Below are positions 1-8,543 of a DNA stretch of 47,563 bases, in pieces. The stretch's first letter is position 1, and each line of letters opens with the position of its first letter. Under the pieces are notes generated by a model that was given only the letters and a program-made list of their open reading frames with translations, made no database searches and was not told the DNA's origin. Both the position numbers and the translations under genes were made by a program. The stretch is from a virus: IMG/VR virus record IMGVR_UViG_3300037245_000617, positions 1 through 47,563 of that record, one strand, 5' to 3'.

Positions 1-100
1 GCAGATAGTTTGATCCGAAGAACTGGTCGAATGCAGCACCCTTGTCAGCCATGAAAAATGACCTGGTGATGCTCTCAAGTTCTGTTCGTGTTAATGCCAT
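1..100 (-). CDS. Probable major capsid protein, N-terminal fragment
   Basis: A minus-strand reading frame starts at ATG 100-98 after a good GGAGG site and runs off the left edge. About 33 residues are visible, beginning MALTRTELESITRSFFMAD. No capsid motif can be recognised in so short a piece. The call rests on position: it follows the portal and a scaffold-like gene, where the major capsid gene usually lies. Confidence 0.5.
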   Translation of the reverse strand, partial: MALTRTELESITRSFFMADKGAAFDQFFGSNYL

Positions 101-133
101 TAGTATTCCCTCCACGCCCTGCGTGGACTAAGT

Positions 134-1132
134 CTAGCCCGTTGCAGCACGTTTAGCTAGAAGTTCAGCGGTTAATTGTTCACGGAGACTCGTCTTGTCG
201 CCACCTGTTTCCAGGCCGACGTTGGCCTGTCCACCGCCCTGGTTAGCCGAAGAGCCATCCAGTACAGTAGCGTTTCCCTTGGCTTGAATCTCCTTAATAG
301 CCAATTTCTTACCCTCAGTAATCCCGTCCTTTTTTGCCTCTGCGACTTTGTCCTCCATACCCTTTGTCGCTTCTTCGATCTGCGACGTGAGAAGGGGTAT
401 AGCGATCTCTTCGTAGTAGGCTGAGATGATGTTGTGAAGCGGATTAGCATTCACAATTCCCATCAGCCTTTCAGCATTGGGCATGAAGTCTTCGTGGTCC
501 GTACCGAACTTCGACAGACCGGAGTTCAAAGCATGCTGATACGCTTCCTCTTCCCTCTTGGTGTTAATGTCCATAGTAGTCTCGGCCCGTGTAGCTGCCT
601 TGATCATATTGACAAAACCAGTAGGATCAGAAGTAAACGAATCAAGAACTTCCTGAGGTTCGCCTTTAAGGATGTCATCCAAGGGGTCAGCGACAGGTGC
701 GGCAGCTTCCGCAGGCTTCTCAAGAGCGGCAAGCCGTCCCTCAAAAATAGCCTCTTGCCTAGCCCACATTAGTTCTTTCTCATGGTGGGCTGCTATGGTA
801 GCCTTCTCACGGTCAATGACCTCGTTCAGTCTTGCCCGTGGAATCTTAGGTTCGTCCTTGTCGTCGTCCTTCTTGTCTTTGTCCTCGTCGGCTCCCGAAG
901 CGTCATCGTCAGATGCGTCAGAATCGTCAGTATTTTCCGTCCCTCCGGACGAGTCATCCTTGTCATCATCAACGGCATCCATGTCGGCTATGACCTTGTC
1001 ATAATCAGCCATGTCGGGGTTGTGGGTTTCCATGTCCTCAGCAGACGTGCCAAGTCCAGCGTCGTGGTCGTCCATCACATTATCCACCACGTCGTCAGCG
1101 TTAACGTCATCATTAACTGTCTCGTCGCTCAT
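134..1132 (-). CDS. Scaffold-like acidic virion assembly protein
   Basis: This is a 332-residue protein. Its first 95 residues are dominated by Asp, Glu and Ser and are probably disordered. A helical, charged middle (about 95-160 and 220-285) is likely coiled coil, and the Gly-rich tail ends in a basic helix. An acidic, helical protein just before the capsid gene is the usual pattern for phage scaffolding proteins, which guide procapsid assembly and are then removed; the basic C-terminal helix often binds the capsid. The family is inferred from composition and place. A head-maturation protease motif is not visible. Confidence 0.6.
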   Translation of the reverse strand: MSDETVNDDVNADDVVDNVMDDHDAGLGTSAEDMETHNPDMADYDKVIADMDAVDDDKDDSSGGTENTDDSDASDDDASGADEDKDKKDDDKDEPKIPRARLNEVIDREKATIAAHHEKELMWARQEAIFEGRLAALEKPAEAAAPVADPLDDILKGEPQEVLDSFTSDPTGFVNMIKAATRAETTMDINTKREEEAYQHALNSGLSKFGTDHEDFMPNAERLMGIVNANPLHNIISAYYEEIAIPLLTSQIEEATKGMEDKVAEAKKDGITEGKKLAIKEIQAKGNATVLDGSSANQGGGQANVGLETGGDKTSLREQLTAELLAKRAATG

Positions 1133-1156
1133 GTTTATTCTCCTTGTAAAGGTTTA

Positions 1157-1375
1157 TTATTTAGAGGCTTCATCTAAAGCCGCTTGCCTCTTCTGGATAT
1201 TTGAAGCTGTGTCCTTCAGGTCCTTTACAAGACCCTTCTTTTTCTTCTTCCGGTGCTTCTTGATCTTGTCCACCATTGCTGTCTTCATTGCTTCATGGTC
1301 TACAACCGGAGTGTCCTGGCCGTAACCAACCTGAGTTGTGTCGTGGGGTATGATCCCGTACTGCTTCTGTGCCAT
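1157..1375 (-). CDS. Small basic hypothetical protein
   Basis: A 72-residue protein with a strong GGGAGG site before its ATG. A run of lysines (about residues 38-48, KIKKHRKKKKKG) is followed by a short amphipathic helix, which suggests contact with nucleic acid or an acidic partner. It lies between the FmdB-type gene and the scaffold-like gene, so a virion or assembly role is possible. No family is recognised. Confidence 0.6.
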   Translation of the reverse strand: MAQKQYGIIPHDTTQVGYGQDTPVVDHEAMKTAMVDKIKKHRKKKKKGLVKDLKDTASNIQKRQAALDEASK

Positions 1376-1393
1376 AATTAATCCTCCCTTTGT

Positions 1394-1753
1394 TTAGTAC
1401 CTTTCTAAGTATCTAGTCCTCAGAGTCCCAACCCGCTTGTTTGCGGCCACTTCACTATCATTCCTGGCCCTGGGGTAGGGTTCCCTGTAATCGTGCCTTA
1501 TTTTGGCTCTAGCCTGCTCTCTCGTCGTTATACGGGGTTGTCTCCCCCTCTGTACTTCACCAAGGTCGTTCATGGCCCCATTAGCACACTCGTCAATCCA
1601 CGGAGAGTCAGCTAGTTTGGGAGCGCCAGTGGTGAGTAGTTTGGTCATAGGAGTCTTGCAGTCGATACACACACAGGCGTATCTCTCATTCATCTTGTGA
1701 ACCACCTCTACCTCGTTACCACACTCTTTGCAGCCATAGTCATATAACGGCAT
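1394..1753 (-). CDS. FmdB-type zinc-ribbon protein
   Basis: The N-terminus MPLYDYGCKECG with a second pair at CVCIDC fits the FmdB / CxxC_CxxC_SSSS zinc-ribbon family: four cysteines that bind one zinc, within about 45 residues. The remaining 75 residues are polar and Arg-rich. Its ATG directly follows the next upstream gene's coding block, since the portal stop TAA is immediately beyond it on the other side. The family's role is poorly known; phages often carry it among head genes. A second FmdB-like gene lies at 14523-14771. Confidence 0.7.
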   Translation of the reverse strand: MPLYDYGCKECGNEVEVVHKMNERYACVCIDCKTPMTKLLTTGAPKLADSPWIDECANGAMNDLGEVQRGRQPRITTREQARAKIRHDYREPYPRARNDSEVAANKRVGTLRTRYLERY

Positions 1754-3781
1754 TTACAAACTCCTTCCCTGAGGGCCAGCCTGAGGGCCACCCTTGGTTG
1801 CGTCTGCCTGCACTTCCTTCATCTGATTGAGTGCAGCGTTGTACTCCTGGTCGTCCATCTGGGCGATCTTGGTGACCGCCTCGACGATCTCTTCATTCAT
1901 TCCAAGCTCTTCCAGGCGCTCAAGTAACTGACCAAACTGACCCATCTCCATCCGGTGAATAACCTCTTCCCGGTTAGGCCAATCCAGCCTAATGAGAAGT
2001 TCCCTAATGTCTATGGCCCCCTGCTGGTGTAGTTCCTTGGCTTCCTCTCGCTGTTGCAGCCTGGAGGTAGGCATAGTAGAGCCAGCTTCCACGGTGAAAT
2101 GGAGCGGTATAATCATGTCCTTACCGATCATCTGTCCTGTCTCGGTGGACCCACCCTCTCTCTCAACGAAGAAGATTCGCTCTTCAGTGTAGAAGTTCTG
2201 TGCATGAGAGAGCCACATGCGGCCCCTCTCCCTGATCATCTTGCCGTAGCCCCTGATCTTACCACGGAGCATGGTGTGCATGGACTCTATAATGGTTGCC
2301 ACCGTCTTAAAAGCCATTCGGCCCTTGGCAATAGAGGGATCAGTCATGTCGAAAATCCCGGCTATCTTATCGAACATTTCCCTATAGATTCCAAGTATTT
2401 GCTCAATGTCACGCTGGGGAGCGGGTGGCTTCATGTGCTGTATAGCTGCACCCACAATGTGATCCTTGGGGTTAATGACCTTTGCCGGGGCGTTAGTGAA
2501 GGCGCTATTAGGCACCTGGGCGTTCCTTGGGTTGATCACAGGACTTCTAACAGCCTTGTCCTTGACTATGTTCAACTGGGTAAGACACTTGTCTATCTCG
2601 AAGTTCATCATCTCAAGCTGCTCTATGGAGCTAAAACCCCACGGAGAGACGATGTCCCTATTTGATTCGGCCTTGTAGAATGGAAACCTTGACCATAGGT
2701 AGGTCTGGGAAGCCAACTCAGGCTCTAGCATCGGATTGATTGAGGGATTCTTCCGGTCACTGAGAACGATGTCCCCACCGTTGCAGCATGTGATACACCG
2801 GACATTGCCGGGATATTTTGGCTGCTTCTCTGTGACTGCCTCGACCATGTTAATCCCACCGAACTCGTCAACTTCCATCCTGGCAGGCGCTAACTCAACG
2901 TCGATCTGAGTGAAATCCTTCACCCAAAACTCAAGGATTAACACGTCACCTTTGCCGCCCATGATCTTAGCAATGGCTTCTATATTACCAGTGTAGGTAG
3001 CATGGTCTACTCCAAAGTCACCGTGTTCTCTTCCCCTTGAGCTTGTGGTACCACCAAAAATCTCTCGTCTACCTTCACCAAGCTTGTCACGCCAGAGCTT
3101 ATCTGAGGTGATGTAGTCAGCCATGTCGGGCCACATACGCCTAGCCTGGTTGACTGGTATCGTGTAGTAGTGTAGGTTAGCCTCAGCCTTCTCCTGCCTC
3201 TTCTCGTCCAGGGGCCAGAAACCAAAGTTGTGGGGGTCAACTGTAATTGTTTCAACTTCCCCGATACCATTACTGAGGGCAGGATTGAAGACTGTCTTTT
3301 CAATGACACATCCGTTAATCTCTGACATGGTCACTGAGTCAGACAAGACAGCTTGCTGTTCAGTCTCGTTCCACCAATACCTAGCTACCTTATGTATGTT
3401 CCTGGCTATTTTATCGTCCTCAGCCATTATGTCAAAGGTAGGGTTCTGGTCAGTAAGAAGACTGACAGTTCTTGTAATGTAGTTCCATATTAAGTTAACC
3501 GTAGAGAGCTTTGCCTTACCCTGGCTCTTCCAATGCTTGGCACGGTATAGCTCGTAATTGCGTAACCACTTAGCTGGGAGCTTCTTCTTGTCCTTATCCG
3601 TTACCACCTCACCAAGGATTGTAAAGCAATAGTGACCCACGTTCTCATGCCCCGACTCAGGGATGATAGAAGTGGTGAGAGCCTTCTCTTCTGGCTGAAG
3701 GTTCTCCTTGGCCTTGGTAGATACAGCGCCACCAGCAGTCTTCTTTACGGCCTGTGCAACTTTAGGAATTTGTTCTGCCAT
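1754..3781 (-). CDS. Portal protein
   Basis: A 675-residue protein placed between the terminase and the scaffold/capsid genes. It has the usual portal make-up: an alpha/beta N-terminal region with the stretch NLIWNYITRTVSLLTDQNPT, a central wing, a long helical stem region (about 430-560) and a polar C-terminus. Portals form the dodecameric ring at one capsid vertex through which DNA enters and leaves. The start at 3781 (ATG, residues MAEQIPK) is preferred because GGAG lies 7 bases upstream; a TTG two codons earlier is too close to that site. It overlaps the upstream gene by 20 bases. Confidence 0.85.
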   Translation of the reverse strand: MAEQIPKVAQAVKKTAGGAVSTKAKENLQPEEKALTTSIIPESGHENVGHYCFTILGEVVTDKDKKKLPAKWLRNYELYRAKHWKSQGKAKLSTVNLIWNYITRTVSLLTDQNPTFDIMAEDDKIARNIHKVARYWWNETEQQAVLSDSVTMSEINGCVIEKTVFNPALSNGIGEVETITVDPHNFGFWPLDEKRQEKAEANLHYYTIPVNQARRMWPDMADYITSDKLWRDKLGEGRREIFGGTTSSRGREHGDFGVDHATYTGNIEAIAKIMGGKGDVLILEFWVKDFTQIDVELAPARMEVDEFGGINMVEAVTEKQPKYPGNVRCITCCNGGDIVLSDRKNPSINPMLEPELASQTYLWSRFPFYKAESNRDIVSPWGFSSIEQLEMMNFEIDKCLTQLNIVKDKAVRSPVINPRNAQVPNSAFTNAPAKVINPKDHIVGAAIQHMKPPAPQRDIEQILGIYREMFDKIAGIFDMTDPSIAKGRMAFKTVATIIESMHTMLRGKIRGYGKMIRERGRMWLSHAQNFYTEERIFFVEREGGSTETGQMIGKDMIIPLHFTVEAGSTMPTSRLQQREEAKELHQQGAIDIRELLIRLDWPNREEVIHRMEMGQFGQLLERLEELGMNEEIVEAVTKIAQMDDQEYNAALNQMKEVQADATKGGPQAGPQGRSL

Positions 3782-4250
3782 CTTCAATCTCCGCTTTTAG
3801 TCGTGCCATAGCTCGTCTGTAACAACGTAGGTTGTCGGTATACTTGTTGTCACCCCTAACGTCGCCCCCACAGCCGCAAGGACACTTACCAGAAACACCC
3901 TCTATCTGGTATGGTTTATGCTCGTCGGAGAGGAACGTGTCTGCTTCTTCGTGATGTCCCTCTATAATATCTATAAACAAATGCTGGTCACCCTCAGGGT
4001 CAGACGCATGAGGGCAGATAAACTCTAGTGGGCCGTGCATGGCTAGTGGTAGCTGCCAAGCCTCACAGCCCAAATGAGGATGTACCATGTTTCCTCGGAG
4101 TGGCACCTTACACTCTGACGGGATTATGTAGCCAACCCGTCCCTTACAAGTAGTGCATACTATGTCCACCCTATCTGGACTTTCTAACACCTGGTCGTCA
4201 TCTGACTCCGGTACGTCTACAAACTGGCCGAACTCTTTTGCGTTTAACAT
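3762..4250 (-). CDS. Cys-rich hypothetical protein
   Basis: A 162-residue acidic protein with cysteine pairs at CTTC (about residue 32) and CPCGCGG (about 123), plus CPHA, that could form one or two zinc ribbons. It lies between the TerL block and the portal and overlaps the portal start. The family is unknown; a link to packaging or head assembly is inferred from position only. Confidence 0.65.
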   Translation of the reverse strand: MLNAKEFGQFVDVPESDDDQVLESPDRVDIVCTTCKGRVGYIIPSECKVPLRGNMVHPHLGCEAWQLPLAMHGPLEFICPHASDPEGDQHLFIDIIEGHHEEADTFLSDEHKPYQIEGVSGKCPCGCGGDVRGDNKYTDNLRCYRRAMARLKAEIEDGRTNS

Positions 4251-4260
4251 TAATCACCTC

Positions 4261-4548
4261 TTAAAATTCACTGTGTCTGTGGAGTCTGTCAAGTTCCGCT
4301 AGGACATCATCACTGGGGAACTCACCGTCAACGGTTATCTCGGTTTCATCATCTGACTTCCACTGATCATCGAAGAACTTGTCATCCATGACCTCTTCCG
4401 TTGGATCAAAAGGCTCGTCCTTGACTTGCTTGTCCGTGCTATTGCTGTGTAACTTGCCAAGCAGGAACCCGAAGCCAAGTAAGAGGCCCCCGGCAAAAAC
4501 GCCTGCCGTGAATGCCCAAAATGCCCACTGGATAAACATTAACTCCAT
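4261..4548 (-). CDS. Small membrane protein with acidic tail
   Basis: A 95-residue protein. Residues about 5-30 form one hydrophobic Gly-rich membrane segment (WAFWAFTAGVFAGGLLLGFG). The rest is a strongly acidic tail. It overlaps the end of the terminase gene by 10 bases, so translation is probably coupled. A membrane protein inside the packaging block is odd; no family is recognised. Confidence 0.6.
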   Translation of the reverse strand: MELMFIQWAFWAFTAGVFAGGLLLGFGFLLGKLHSNSTDKQVKDEPFDPTEEVMDDKFFDDQWKSDDETEITVDGEFPSDDVLAELDRLHRHSEF

Positions 4549-6170
4549 ATCATTTCGTCCTCTCTATCCTCCGATTCAGTTCTGTATTCCTCACCAAAGT
4601 CCCCTTCGTGGAAGTCTGTAGCAAAAGCTTCAAAGGGGTCCTCAAACTGTACCTGTTGACCCTCAAGCTTATCGCTCCATTTCTGAAGAGGCCCACCAGT
4701 TGGTGGCTTCCATATCTCAGGGAAGTAATCGGCAAACGCCAGCATAAGTGCGTCAGCAAGGTCAGGAGACTTCAGACCGTCCCGCCTCATTTTCTCCTTA
4801 GACCAAATCGCTATCTTACCACTGGGGTTATGCTCGTACCGTATCGAACAAACTTGCTCTACAAACTTTACCATGTCGGGCCGGGAGAGGCTTTTCTTTA
4901 GCGGGGCCAAGGAAATGTTTCCATCCTCGAACCGCTTTCTTAGCTGCCAGAAATACTCAGCACGGAGGTTAGCGAACTTGTCTTTGTGTGTCGCTGCCCT
5001 TCCGACCTCTACGCCAGTAATGTTGTAACCCTGCTCTACCACACGATCTACAACGCCTGCCCCTACGCCAATCTCGTCAACCTTGATGTTGTTAGGCTCT
5101 ACAGCCCCACATAGGGCCACCACTTGTGCAGCCGTCTTCATGGTACTTTGCTTGGGGTACTGCTTTATCCCCATTACGGTGACTCCCTTGACCAGCACAA
5201 ATACTGTCTTGTTCTCACCGTAACGGGCAACGTCCACCCCGGCTGCGTCAAAGTTCTTATCTGATAAACGTTTAACAGGTGATGCCTGTCTCTCGAATGC
5301 TTCCATGACCCAGTCTTTAGGGATCAGCGTGAAGTCTGATTCAACCGGAAACTTACCCAGTACCCTAATCCGGTACATGTCGGAGTCTTCACCGAACTCA
5401 GTGGCTATCTCCCTTACAAATCGCTCACTAACACGGGGTGATACCTCACCGTTAAAGGTTAGGCAAAACCATGGGTCACCTTCCCAGAGACTGTGCGAGT
5501 TGTAGAAGAACCCGCTAGTCCTAGTTGGATTGGAGGTCATGACGCATCTATTATCTTCTTCAGTCAGCGCACCTCTAACAACTGTGAAAACTTCTTCGGC
5601 AACACCGGAAGCCTCGTCAATTATAAACAGTAGGTTCTCACCGTGAAAACCTTGTAATGCTTCAGGCTTCTCCGATCTTGCTGTACGGGCAACTGCAAAC
5701 CACGTCTTGTCATGTTCAACGTGATACATCTTGTCACTGGTTATCATGAACATGTCTTTGAAAAACTTATCCATCGCATTGTGCCATATTGATAGCTCTG
5801 CCCATAAGACGTTTTTAAGCTGCGCCTCAGTAGGGGCAGTACACGGTATACGAGCGTTTGGCCTAGTATAGTTCCACCACAGGATAGACCAGGCTAAAAA
5901 CGTAGTCTTGCCCGTACCGTGACCAGACTTAATTGAGACGTGCGTATCATTGGCTAGACCGTTAAGGGCCTGTATCTGTTGTTCCGTAGGCTCTGCCCCT
6001 ATCATCTCCCTTACGAAGGCAATAGGATCATCCCTGTACGGGTTCATCTTCCACCAATAATACTTCTCCGGATTCTGACGCTTCATCTCTTCTTCGATCA
6101 GCCCCAGTTCCAAGGAGTTTAGTGTCTCTAAGTTGTTTGGCTCTGTCTGCGAGTGCTTCAAATGGCACAT
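4539..6170 (-). CDS. terL: Terminase large subunit
   Basis: This is the ATP-driven DNA packaging motor with a headful or site-cutting nuclease. The N-terminal ATPase has Walker A SGHGTGKTT (about 82-90), Walker B LLFIIDEASG (about 177-186) and a coupling motif TSNPTR. The C-terminal RNase H-like nuclease shows AAGVDVARYG, VDEIGVGAGVVD and DLADALMLAF, which give the metal-binding acidic residues. Length (up to 543 aa) is normal. The start is uncertain: ATG 6170 has a weak site and gives a 143-base overlap with the upstream gene, while ATG 6086 (MKRQNPEKYY) would shorten the overlap but also lacks a clear site. Confidence 0.92.
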   Translation of the reverse strand: MCHLKHSQTEPNNLETLNSLELGLIEEEMKRQNPEKYYWWKMNPYRDDPIAFVREMIGAEPTEQQIQALNGLANDTHVSIKSGHGTGKTTFLAWSILWWNYTRPNARIPCTAPTEAQLKNVLWAELSIWHNAMDKFFKDMFMITSDKMYHVEHDKTWFAVARTARSEKPEALQGFHGENLLFIIDEASGVAEEVFTVVRGALTEEDNRCVMTSNPTRTSGFFYNSHSLWEGDPWFCLTFNGEVSPRVSERFVREIATEFGEDSDMYRIRVLGKFPVESDFTLIPKDWVMEAFERQASPVKRLSDKNFDAAGVDVARYGENKTVFVLVKGVTVMGIKQYPKQSTMKTAAQVVALCGAVEPNNIKVDEIGVGAGVVDRVVEQGYNITGVEVGRAATHKDKFANLRAEYFWQLRKRFEDGNISLAPLKKSLSRPDMVKFVEQVCSIRYEHNPSGKIAIWSKEKMRRDGLKSPDLADALMLAFADYFPEIWKPPTGGPLQKWSDKLEGQQVQFEDPFEAFATDFHEGDFGEEYRTESEDREDEMIWS

Positions 6171-6501
6171 CCGTTATTTCTGCCATCAGTATCTGAAGGT
6201 TCTGATTGATGTCTATACCGAAGCCACCGGAGAGTCTTTTCTCCTTTACTTCGGTAAGATTCAGTATCTGAGTGGCAAGGTTGTTGGCTTTTTCAATATG
6301 TCCTAGCTCAAGCGCCTCGACCAGTATCGCCTTCTTGATACTCCATGAGGCTGAGTTTAGGACCTTCTTTAGCTGGGCTGGTGACGTAGCGTTAATAACA
6401 AGGTCTAGCACGTCCCCAAGGATTTGCTTTACCCTGATGTCCTCTACTATCCTGTTAGTCGCTGCCTGACCGTCCCTTCTGGGCTTCTTCGGCTGTCTCA
6501 C
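6028..6501 (-). CDS. terS: Probable terminase small subunit
   Basis: A 157-residue, largely helical protein directly upstream of TerL and overlapping it. It has a basic N-terminus (MRQPKKPRRDG) and a long central helical part that could form the ring-building domain. Small terminase subunits bind the packaging site and load TerL. No classical HTH is obvious, so the assignment leans on position and overall composition. Confidence 0.5.
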   Translation of the reverse strand: MRQPKKPRRDGQAATNRIVEDIRVKQILGDVLDLVINATSPAQLKKVLNSASWSIKKAILVEALELGHIEKANNLATQILNLTEVKEKRLSGGFGIDINQNLQILMAEITDVPFEALADRAKQLRDTKLLGTGADRRRDEASESGEVLLVEDEPVQG

Positions 6502-6510
6502 TGGTACCTC

Positions 6511-6687
6511 CTATGAAGTATCCTTATGCAGGATTATCATGGTGACAGTGCTGTTGTCCCCAACCACGTCAATGCTTATCACGGCCTTGGTTGTGCTGTC
6601 AAGAGTTTCCAGGTAAGTTTCTGCAGCAGCCGCAACCGCAACCGCAGTACCACGAATAATCTTTGTTGTTACAATGTAGTCTGCCAT
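6511..6687 (-). CDS. Small paralogous protein, copy 2
   Basis: A 58-residue ORF starting at ATG 6687 behind GGAG. It begins MADYIVTTKIIRGTAVAVAA and is clearly related to the next gene upstream (6697-6864): both share I(I/T)xKxIRGT, AAAxxETYLET and VVGDxxxVTxIILH. The predicted fold is alpha/beta. The pair lies between small virion genes and the terminase. Function is unknown. Confidence 0.7.
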   Translation of the reverse strand: MADYIVTTKIIRGTAVAVAAAAETYLETLDSTTKAVISIDVVGDNSTVTMIILHKDTS

Positions 6688-6696
6688 CGGTATCTC

Positions 6697-6864
6697 CTAT
6701 GCTTCGTGTAAGATTATATAGGTAACAAAGTTCTGATCACCAACAACATTGAAGAAATACAGGGTCTTTGTGTTGACGATTGTCTCCAAATATGTCTCCA
6801 CAGCAGCCGCAGCTTCAGTTGGTGTACCCCTTATTACCTTGTCGGTGATTGCGTAAAGTGCCAT
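6697..6864 (-). CDS. Small paralogous protein, copy 1
   Basis: A 55-residue ORF with a strong AAAGGAGG site before ATG 6864. It begins MALYAITDKVIRGTPTEAAA and is the tandem paralog of 6511-6687, with roughly half of positions alike by eye. It was probably made by a local duplication. Function is unknown; keeping two copies with separate ribosome sites suggests both are made. Confidence 0.7.
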   Translation of the reverse strand: MALYAITDKVIRGTPTEAAAAVETYLETIVNTKTLYFFNVVGDQNFVTYIILHEA

Positions 6865-6876
6865 ACCGTCCTCCTT

Positions 6877-7134
6877 TTAAAGTATTCTTATTGTTACCTT
6901 CTTGAAGGCAGTGATTGTCTTATCCCAAGCTTCCCTGAAGGAGTCGTTCACTTCTTCCTCGGTCCACTTCCTCTCGCCAAACCTGGGCTGTGCCTTATCT
7001 TTCATGAGGGCGGCTCGAAGGTTCTCCCTTATATCGGAAAGTACCCTTTCCTCGTCATGTTCATACACTACATCCTCAAGGAAGTTACCCACCTTGGTTT
7101 CCAATAGCTTGATGATTGCGAATCTGAGAGGCAT
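6877..7134 (-). CDS. Hypothetical protein
   Basis: An 85-residue, charged and mostly helical protein. Its ATG lies next to the stop of the upstream gene (shared base at 7134), which suggests coupled translation. No recognised motif. It sits among small genes between the fibre cluster and the terminase. Confidence 0.65.
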   Translation of the reverse strand: MPLRFAIIKLLETKVGNFLEDVVYEHDEERVLSDIRENLRAALMKDKAQPRFGERKWTEEEVNDSFREAWDKTITAFKKVTIRIL

Positions 7135-7445
7135 TATTTATCCTCCCCAACTAACTTGTCCCACAGGGTGATGTCAGCGACTGTGAGTTCGTTCTTCTCG
7201 TCCAGGTCCTTGAGTATATCGACGATTAGTTTCTTACCCGTGTCACCGACCTCGACCTCCTTTTCCTTCACCTTGTTATTCCACGTTATCCTATTGTCCT
7301 CTGACTTGATCTCCCAGTCTTTAAGCTCCTTCTCGCTAAAGCTTAGGTCGCCACGGAGTGTCCGGACGATCTTTAATGTAAGGATGTTTCCCTTGTCTGG
7401 CAAAATACCGACTAGTCTGATTCTCTCTGATACATTGAATTTCAC
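7134..7445 (-). CDS. Hypothetical protein
   Basis: A 103-residue, Lys/Glu-rich protein with alternating beta-like segments in its first half and a helical end. GGTGATT precedes the ATG. No known family is visible. Its place after the fibre-associated genes suggests a small virion or assembly factor, but this is only context. Confidence 0.65.
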   Translation of the reverse strand: MKFNVSERIRLVGILPDKGNILTLKIVRTLRGDLSFSEKELKDWEIKSEDNRITWNNKVKEKEVEVGDTGKKLIVDILKDLDEKNELTVADITLWDKLVGEDK

Positions 7446-7460
7446 AAATCACCTTCTTTG

Positions 7461-7781
7461 TTAGGGGGTTAACTGTTCTTCGTCACGCTCTTTCCTGCTC
7501 TTCATCTTGGTTCTTTTGGCTATCTCTTTCTGAATGGCCTTAGACCATTTTTCCGGAGGTACCAGGGTTAAACCTTCGTCCTGCACCATCTGTGTTATTG
7601 CGGCCAGGTCTGAGGCATCCAGTAGTGAGAAATCTTTGGCATGCTCCTGTGCAACGTAGATCAGGCACTTTCGCACCTTACCAAGTGCAGCATTAGTGAC
7701 CCACTCGTCGGCATCAGGGACTATCAAGTTGAACGCCCGAAGCTCGTCATCGTCTATGGTTATCTTGAAAGTATGTGCCAT
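7461..7781 (-). CDS. Fibre-cassette small protein, copy 2
   Basis: A 106-residue protein that is a clear paralog of 9172-9510. Both start MA(H/K)xFK(I/V)xIDD and share RAF..IVPD..EWV.NA...KVRKCL.YV, followed by a Lys/Arg-rich helical tail. One copy follows each C1q-like fibre unit. It may be a fibre chaperone or connector, but this is inferred only from its repeated pairing with fibre genes. Confidence 0.7.
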   Translation of the reverse strand: MAHTFKITIDDDELRAFNLIVPDADEWVTNAALGKVRKCLIYVAQEHAKDFSLLDASDLAAITQMVQDEGLTLVPPEKWSKAIQKEIAKRTKMKSRKERDEEQLTP

Positions 7782-7791
7782 CTTATTCTCC

Positions 7792-8529
7792 TTAGGCTAA
7801 TCTTGTTACAATCATCCTGGTAGCGTTTGATCCCTGATAAATGATAAGGTTGGTTCCACCACCCTGCTGATAAAAGGTTAGGTAGGCCGTGTCAGCCTCG
7901 TCCATCCAAGTTACGGTACTCATAAATCTAGGCCAATACCCGGCCTGGGCATCCATTTGCCAGGAAGACCAGTAAGTTCCGTAGTTCTGGTTGCTTGTGA
8001 TCAGGTCAAACGTGAAACCAGTTGTGTTGTGGTTAACATTATGGTAGCTGCCTATACATGTAAACATGTAGTACCCATCTTCGGGGCATTCCCACCAGTA
8101 GTTAACGTCATCAAACTCGCTACCAAGGTCGAAAAGTGTTCGGTCTAGCTCTATTCTGTGGGTGGTGTTAATTGACATGCCAGTCATACCCGTAGACATG
8201 TACGCATAGCAATATGACCTAGCTACGTTAAACCCAGGTACGTCACCCATCGCCATGGCCTTCTTGGCAAATGACGCTTCGCTGTCTTCTAAGATGATCT
8301 CGTCTTCAGCTACAGGAGTGGTCTTTGGTATTATTGCTGTGATCTCATTTGCCACGTTGTCGTGGATAGCTGCAGCATCGCCAGAACCCACACCTACAGC
8401 ATCAGTGTCAAGCCAGAGCATGCCAGGGAAGGTTGAACCTGGCTCTTCGTCGGCCTGGGTGATGTTTACCTGTCCACCTATCTCTATCCACCCATCGTCT
8501 GCATCATTTCTTACTTTTACTAAAGCCAT
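7792..8529 (-). CDS. C1q-like fibre protein
   Basis: A 245-residue protein. The N-terminus (MALVKVRNDADDGWIEIGG) matches that of 8544-9170. The middle carries an EPGSTFPGMLWLDTDA stretch that is also found in the 819-residue fibre. The last 140 residues resemble the C1q/TNF jelly-roll of phage fibre tips (CPEDGYYMFTCIGS; YQQGGGTNLII). Such domains trimerise and often bind receptors. It is probably a virion surface or receptor-binding protein produced by duplication of the neighbouring unit. Confidence 0.7.
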   Translation of the reverse strand: MALVKVRNDADDGWIEIGGQVNITQADEEPGSTFPGMLWLDTDAVGVGSGDAAAIHDNVANEITAIIPKTTPVAEDEIILEDSEASFAKKAMAMGDVPGFNVARSYCYAYMSTGMTGMSINTTHRIELDRTLFDLGSEFDDVNYWWECPEDGYYMFTCIGSYHNVNHNTTGFTFDLITSNQNYGTYWSSWQMDAQAGYWPRFMSTVTWMDEADTAYLTFYQQGGGTNLIIYQGSNATRMIVTRLA

Positions 8530-8543
8530 GTTATCTCCCTGTT

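Noticed and set aside
782-1177. Plus-strand ORFs opposite the scaffold-like gene
   Set aside because: Val/Ser-rich antisense shadows of the acidic Asp/Glu coding sequence; no ribosome site.
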